From an uncultured Selenomonas sp. (GTDB lineage Bacteria; Bacillota; Negativicutes; Selenomonadales; Selenomonadaceae): a DNA stretch of 10,552 nt. A program made the position numbers and the translations under genes. This document shows positions 6,881 through 10,552 of the stretch, in pieces; the first letter of the stretch is position 1, and each line of letters begins with the position of its first letter. The DNA lies in assembly GCA_937915915.1 (NCBI GenBank), contig CALGGN010000267.1:1-10552 (forward strand), read 5' to 3'. The notes below the pieces were generated by a model. The model saw only the letters and a program-made list of their open reading frames with translations, had not been told where the DNA came from and did not search any database.

Positions 6881-7951
6881 TCATTCCTGGATATCGGCTG
6901 CGGTGTAATACCCCGAATCCAGCAGAAGTTCCTTGTAGTTGGAGCTGTCCACAAATTGCGGACGAACCAGGAAGGTCGGGACGACTTTCATGCCATTGTT
7001 GTAGTTGCCGATGTCATTCGTCTCCGGTTCCTTGCCGGAAACGATCGCGTTCACCATCTTGACCGTCTCATCCGCCAAAATGCGGGTATCCTTGAAGATG
7101 GACATGGTCTGCTCGCCTCGCAGGATGGCCTTGATGTTCTTCTTGTCCGCATCCTGTCCCGTGATGATCGGCATCCCCGTCGCAGGGGAATACCCTGCAT
7201 CCATCAGGGCGCCAATGACTCCGATGGCCGTGGAGTCGTTGGCGCACAGCGCAGCGTCCAGCTTCCCGTCCCCGTAGTAGGCTGCCAGAATCTCCGCCAT
7301 GCGTGCCTTCGCAATATCTTCCTTCCAGTGAGAAATGGCGCAGTCCCTCAAATCGGTCTGGCCGGACTTGACGACGAGCTGCCCGTTCTGGATATAGGGG
7401 CGAAGCACGTCCATCCCGCCCTCGAACAGGGATACGGTATTGTTGTCATCCAAAGAGCCCGCCGTGATTTCCAGGCTGAAAGGGCCTTTCCCATCCTTCA
7501 GGCCGAGCTTTTCCTCGATGTATTCCCCCTGCATGGTTCCCACGGCCAGATTGTCAAAGGTGGCATAGTAGTCCACGGCATCCGTGTTCATGATCAGACG
7601 GTCATAGGAAATAATCTTGATGTTCTTGCGCTTCGCCTGCTCCAGCACATCGGAAAGGGAATTGGCATCCACTGCCCCGATGATGATGACCCTGCAGCCT
7701 TCCTGTATCATCTTCTCGATCTGGGAAATCTGCAACTCAATATCGTTGTTCCCATATTGAAGATCCACGCCGTAGCCCTGATCCAGGAGCTTTTTCTCTA
7801 TATTGGCCCCATCCTGATTCCAGCGCTGCCTGGTCTGTGTCGGCATGGCAACACCGATCTTCGTTTCCTTCTTGTCGCTGCCGCCGCAGCCCGCCACAAG
7901 GACAAGCAGCAGCACAGACATGAGAACGGCAAGGATACGTTTGATTTTCAT
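6881..7951 (-). CDS. Orphan ChvE-like sugar-binding lipoprotein (periplasmic binding protein type 1)
   Basis: This 356-residue protein should bind a monosaccharide on the outer side of the inner membrane. It has a lipoprotein signal: a basic start, a hydrophobic core, and the lipobox LVAG-C with lipidated Cys22, then a short Gly/Ser/Lys linker. The mature part follows Agrobacterium ChvE closely as I recall it: IGVAMPTQTRQRW (32-44), the SQIEKMI region (76-82), YDRLIMN (116-122), YYATFDN (128-134), GSLDDNN (165-171), ANDS (237-240), GQDA (265-268) and FKDTR (286-290). These include the usual sugar-contacting polar and aromatic residues. Family members bind xylose, galactose, glucose, arabinose or similar; I cannot choose among them. 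The ATG at 7951 follows AGGGAGG (7961-7967) by 9 bases. No ABC permease or ATPase gene lies on either side. The next gene downstream is a sensory diguanylate cyclase, which suggests a signalling role like that of ChvE with VirA. It could still serve a transporter encoded elsewhere. Confidence 0.92.
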   Translation of the reverse strand: MKIKRILAVLMSVLLLVLVAGCGGSDKKETKIGVAMPTQTRQRWNQDGANIEKKLLDQGYGVDLQYGNNDIELQISQIEKMIQEGCRVIIIGAVDANSLSDVLEQAKRKNIKIISYDRLIMNTDAVDYYATFDNLAVGTMQGEYIEEKLGLKDGKGPFSLEITAGSLDDNNTVSLFEGGMDVLRPYIQNGQLVVKSGQTDLRDCAISHWKEDIAKARMAEILAAYYGDGKLDAALCANDSTAIGVIGALMDAGYSPATGMPIITGQDADKKNIKAILRGEQTMSIFKDTRILADETVKMVNAIVSGKEPETNDIGNYNNGMKVVPTFLVRPQFVDSSNYKELLLDSGYYTAADIQE

Positions 7952-8049
7952 CGCATTCGACCTCCCTATAATTACCGTACATTACGATTCCACCGCAATA
8001 ACAGTAATTCGCCGAATTCTTCGTTTTTCCTGCCTACGGAACTGTTTCT

Positions 8050-9420
8050 TTATGCCAATTTCCTGTTTTGTATCTCCAGCATGCGGGCGTGCGCCCTGCG
8101 CAGGCGCTTTCGTGTCAGATAGAAGGAGATCGCCAGCGGTATGCAGGCGCCGATCCATGCCAAGGGGTTCGCCATGCAGGCTCCCATATAGCCCCAGACC
8201 GCCACAAGCCCGATGGCCGCCGCCACGCGCATGATGAGCTCCATGATGCCCGCGACCGTCGGAATAAAGCTTTGGCCCAGCCCCTGCAGCGTAAAGCGGA
8301 AGATGAAGAGCAGCGCCAGAATCCAGTAGCAGACGCCGTTGATGACCAGATAGGTCTGGCCGTAGTCCACGACCTGCTCCTGCCCGTCCCCCACAAAGAC
8401 ATGCATGATCTCCGGCCCCATCAGGATGTTGAACAAAGCCGCCGCGATGCTGAAGCCCACGGACATGTAGACGCACTTGCGCACGCCCTCCTCGATGCGG
8501 TCGAATTTCCTCGCGCCGTAGTTCTGGGCGGTATATGCCGCCATCGCCATACCGAAGGACATCATGGGCATCAGCGCCACCGCGTCCACCTTTTGCGCCG
8601 CCGCGTAGGCAGCCACCGCCGTCGGCCCCAGATTGTTGAGCGCGATCTGCAGCACCACGGCGCCGATGGCGATGATGGATGCCTGAAAGCCCATGGGAAG
8701 TCCGATGCGCAGGTGTGCTTTCAGCACCTTCCAGCTCAGGTTCCAATCTTCGCGCCGTGTATGGAGCATGGGCATTTTCTTCCAGATATAGGCAAAGCAC
8801 AGGAGGTTGCCGATGAACTGTGAGGCCACCGTGGCCAGCGCCGCCCCCGGGATACCCCATTCCAGCACGAGGATTGCGACGGGCTCCAGGATGATATTGA
8901 TGATGAGCGCCGTTGCCAGCAGGATGGTGGGCATACGGCTGTCCCCCAGCGCCCGGATGATATTCGTCTGCATCTGCAGGAACACGAACATGATGATGCC
9001 GCCATAGACAATGCTGATGAAGCTGTGGGCGCCTTCCAGTATCTCCGGCGGCGTCTGCATCAAGATGAGCATGGAGCGGCAGAGCGGCACGCCGATGGCC
9101 GTCAGCACCAGCGAGCAGATGAGCGCCAGAAATGCACAGGCCGCGGCGCTCTGCCGGACGCCCTTTTCATCCTTCGCACCGAAGCGATGCCCGGTATAGA
9201 TCGAAAGTCCGCCCGTCAGCCCTATGACAAAGCCCAGCATGAGAAACATGAGGCTTCCGGTGCAGCCTACCGCCGCCAGAGCCTCCACGCCCAGAAAGCG
9301 CCCGACGATCAGCGTGTCCACGAATGCGTAGAGCTGCTGAAAGATATTCCCCGCGATCAGCGGCAGGGTAAACATGAGGATCAGCCGTGCAGGCTCCCCC
9401 TCCGTAAGATTTTTTGTCAT
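8050..9420 (-). CDS. MATE-family multidrug/cation antiporter
   Basis: This 456-residue inner-membrane protein should export drugs or metabolites in exchange for Na+ or H+. It has the length and roughly 12 membrane segments of the family, arranged as two related halves. The N-terminal half shows the family hallmark around residues 18-52 (PLIAGNIFQQLYAFVDTLIVG and following, with acidic Asp35 in the first helix) and the loop TNIIRALGDSRMPTI (152-166). The second half repeats the pattern at 237-248 (LRIGLPMGFQAS). The C-terminus is short, basic and cytoplasmic. The ATG at 9420 follows GAAGGG (9429-9434) by 8 bases. That site overlaps the stop codon of the upstream DUF218 gene, so the two are very likely translated from one message. 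The substrate cannot be read from the sequence. The 98 bases to the next gene show no clear terminator, so read-through into the lipoprotein gene is possible. Confidence 0.93.
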   Translation of the reverse strand: MTKNLTEGEPARLILMFTLPLIAGNIFQQLYAFVDTLIVGRFLGVEALAAVGCTGSLMFLMLGFVIGLTGGLSIYTGHRFGAKDEKGVRQSAAACAFLALICSLVLTAIGVPLCRSMLILMQTPPEILEGAHSFISIVYGGIIMFVFLQMQTNIIRALGDSRMPTILLATALIINIILEPVAILVLEWGIPGAALATVASQFIGNLLCFAYIWKKMPMLHTRREDWNLSWKVLKAHLRIGLPMGFQASIIAIGAVVLQIALNNLGPTAVAAYAAAQKVDAVALMPMMSFGMAMAAYTAQNYGARKFDRIEEGVRKCVYMSVGFSIAAALFNILMGPEIMHVFVGDGQEQVVDYGQTYLVINGVCYWILALLFIFRFTLQGLGQSFIPTVAGIMELIMRVAAAIGLVAVWGYMGACMANPLAWIGACIPLAISFYLTRKRLRRAHARMLEIQNRKLA

Positions 9421-9432
9421 GCTGATTTCCCT

Positions 9433-10191
9433 TCATTCAATGTAGCGCGTCACAAAGGTGCGCAGCGTCTCCTGCAGCACCGTGACATTGCACCAGAGCG
9501 CCTCGGTCTGCGGGCGCAGCTTCGTATAGTGGAAGACGGGGTGATGGCTCACCTGATAGTCCGTGGGATACGGCGTGACCTCGATGCCCTGCTTCTCGAA
9601 ATTCAAAACCGCGCGGTTCATGTGGAATGCGGATGTCACGAGAATGGGCTTCCGAAAGCCCTTTTCCCGGATGATGTCCGCGGAAAATTTGGCGTTCTGC
9701 GTCGTGTTGATGCTCTTGGTCTCTTCCAGGATCATCCCTTCGGGGACGCCAAGGGAGATGAGCATGCGCCTGGCGATTTTGGCCTCCGGCCCGCTGTCCG
9801 AATAGACCTGTCCCCCGGAAAGCAGAATGGGGACATGAAGCTCCCTCTGCAGCCGCACAGCGGTGAGCAGACGGTTCGCAGGGCTCCCGCAGAGCGCGCC
9901 GATGCCGTCCACATCTGGGGAGTCCGGCATTGCGCCGCCCCCCAGCATGATGATCACGTCCCCCTTCGGATGCTCCGGCGGCTCATAAAAGGACTCCAGC
10001 TGCCCCATCGTATAGTCAGCCATCACACTGGTGCAGAAGAGGTAGAACACCGCCGTCAGCCCCGCAATCGCCGCCGCCAGTTTCCTGTCCCCCTTCTTTT
10101 TCCAGCAATACCACGCGAGCACGAAAAACGCGATGATGAAGCATCCGGGGGGCAGCACCCAGCTCGCGCCGAATTTCAAAAGGTACACCAA
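9433..10191 (-). CDS. DUF218/YdcF-family membrane protein (ElyC/SanA-like)
   Basis: This 252-residue protein has two N-terminal membrane helices (about 11-29 and 38-57) followed by a DUF218 domain (about 77-220). Family signatures are VIIMLGGG (79-86), the GSPANRLLTAVRL helix (102-114), ILLSGG (122-127), EAKIARRMLISLGVP (136-150), TTQNAKFSADII (163-174) and ILVTSAFHMNRA (183-194). This layout matches ElyC, which in E. coli affects peptidoglycan precursor and envelope assembly; the biochemical activity of the family is not settled. There is no ATG early enough to keep the membrane helices, so the start is probably TTG (10189-10191) or the next codon GTG (10186-10188), with GAAGGG about 12-15 bases upstream. 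The start lies directly behind the T-run of the coaBC terminator, which is odd. Its stop overlaps the ribosome binding site of the MATE gene, suggesting an operon. An envelope role is inferred only from the family. Confidence 0.87.
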   Translation of the reverse strand: MVYLLKFGASWVLPPGCFIIAFFVLAWYCWKKKGDRKLAAAIAGLTAVFYLFCTSVMADYTMGQLESFYEPPEHPKGDVIIMLGGGAMPDSPDVDGIGALCGSPANRLLTAVRLQRELHVPILLSGGQVYSDSGPEAKIARRMLISLGVPEGMILEETKSINTTQNAKFSADIIREKGFRKPILVTSAFHMNRAVLNFEKQGIEVTPYPTDYQVSHHPVFHYTKLRPQTEALWCNVTVLQETLRTFVTRYIE

Positions 10192-10192
10192 T

Positions 10193-10240
10193 AAAAAAAT
10201 CCGCCCTTCGTTGGAAATTACAACTTATTCGGCAGATTTT
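10193..10240 (-). terminator. Rho-independent terminator after coaBC
   Basis: On the minus strand aaaatctgcc (10240-10231) pairs with ggcggatttt (10205-10196), with one G-U pair. An inner gttg/caac stem lies at 10210-10213/10221-10224. A run of T follows directly, ending at 10193. It begins about 23 bases past the coaBC stop. The T-run ends two bases before the proposed start of the DUF218 gene. Confidence 0.7.
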
Positions 10241-10262
10241 GGAATTATTCCTGCAAAAAAAA

Positions 10263-10552
10263 TTATTTGAGTTGGTCGGCGACGCGCTGAACGATAATTT
10301 CTGCGAGCGCGGCTTTGGACATTTTCGGCAAAGTTTCAGCCGCGCCGTCGCGATTTAGAATCGTGATAATGTTGGTGTCGACGCTGAAGCCCGCGCCTTC
10401 CGCCGCAACGTTGTTGGCGACGATAAAGTCCAAATTTTTCTCAGCGATTTTGCGGCGCGCGTATTCGAGAACGTTTTGAGTTTCGGCGGCAAATCCGACG
10501 AGCAGCTGATTTTTTTTGAGCGCGCCGAGTTCCTTGAGAATGTCGGGATTTT
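10263..10552 (-). CDS. coaBC: Phosphopantothenoylcysteine synthetase/decarboxylase CoaBC, C-terminal part
   Basis: The gene enters from the right edge and only its last 95 codons are present, ending with TAA (10263-10265). The frame gives the typical C-terminal CoaB signatures: LVGFAAET, then a YARRKIAEKNLDFIVANNV segment, then EGAGFSVDTNIITIL. These belong to the CTP-dependent domain that joins 4'-phosphopantothenate to cysteine in coenzyme A biosynthesis. The missing N-terminal part would carry the flavin-dependent decarboxylase domain if the gene is the usual fusion; a separate coaB cannot be excluded. The visible codons favour AAA, GAA, CTC and GCG and use CTG only once, unlike the GC-richer neighbour. 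A terminator follows the stop. The enzyme is cytoplasmic and normally essential. Confidence 0.92.
   Translation of the reverse strand, partial: NPDILKELGALKKNQLLVGFAAETQNVLEYARRKIAEKNLDFIVANNVAAEGAGFSVDTNIITILNRDGAAETLPKMSKAALAEIIVQRVADQLK

Noticed and set aside
4543..7062. A very long open frame (839 codons) on the + strand, opposite the cyclase and the end of the lipoprotein gene
   Set aside because: The minus strand in the same place encodes a complete, domain-rich protein. The + frame has no recognisable domain, is full of His, Gln and Arg as expected of an antisense shadow, and lacks a convincing ribosome binding site.
7952..8049. Terminator or promoter between the MATE and lipoprotein genes
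   Set aside because: There are short inverted repeats (aacagt/actgtt and aattc/gaatt) but no T-run, and no hexamer pair with good spacing. I could not support either call.
8123..10194. Open frames on the + strand opposite the MATE and DUF218 genes
   Set aside because: They are GC-driven shadows of well-recognised genes on the other strand.

Overview
The window looks like chromosomal DNA from a Selenomonas-type member of the Negativicutes (Firmicutes with an outer membrane). The main evidence is the first gene. From memory it matches the Selenomonas ruminantium lysine/ornithine decarboxylase almost throughout, including the spacing of its substrate-specificity residues. The moderately GC-rich coding sequence and strong purine-rich ribosome binding sites fit this. 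Genus and species cannot be fixed from the sequence alone.

Layout, left to right. Positions 1-160 hold a structured leader: a perfect palindrome, a longer imperfect hairpin and a weak promoter candidate. Positions 161-1333 (+) encode the PLP-dependent lysine/ornithine decarboxylase. A bidirectional terminator (about 1359-1395) separates it from a convergent gene of unknown function (1427-2950, -). Behind that gene lies a roughly 185-base palindromic, MITE-like element (about 3031-3215). It abuts the 3' end of a class II Fic-domain AMP-transferase gene (3215-4360, -). The fic gene has its own promoter, whose -35 hexamer sits inside a perfect 13-bp inverted repeat that looks like an operator. 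Next is a nested-hairpin terminator (about 4468-4508), then a multi-pass membrane Cache-HAMP-GGDEF diguanylate cyclase (4531-6828, -). Just upstream of the cyclase is an orphan ChvE-like sugar-binding lipoprotein (6881-7951, -). Then come a MATE efflux transporter (8050-9420, -) and a DUF218/ElyC-like membrane protein (9433-10191, -), which look translationally coupled. The window ends in the C-terminal part of coaBC (10263-10552, -), closed by its own terminator.

How the genes work together. The most coherent unit is the lipoprotein plus cyclase. The binding protein has no ABC permease or ATPase beside it and lies 52 bases upstream of a cyclase with an extracytoplasmic sensor domain, so sugar binding may feed into c-di-GMP signalling. 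The fic gene appears to be a separate, self-regulated unit. The decarboxylase probably supplies cadaverine or putrescine, which in Selenomonas is attached to peptidoglycan. I found no CRISPR array, tRNA, rRNA, transposase gene or recognised defence cassette. Candidates for something undescribed are the lipoprotein/cyclase pair, the fic operator, the Cys-free unknown protein and the palindromic element.
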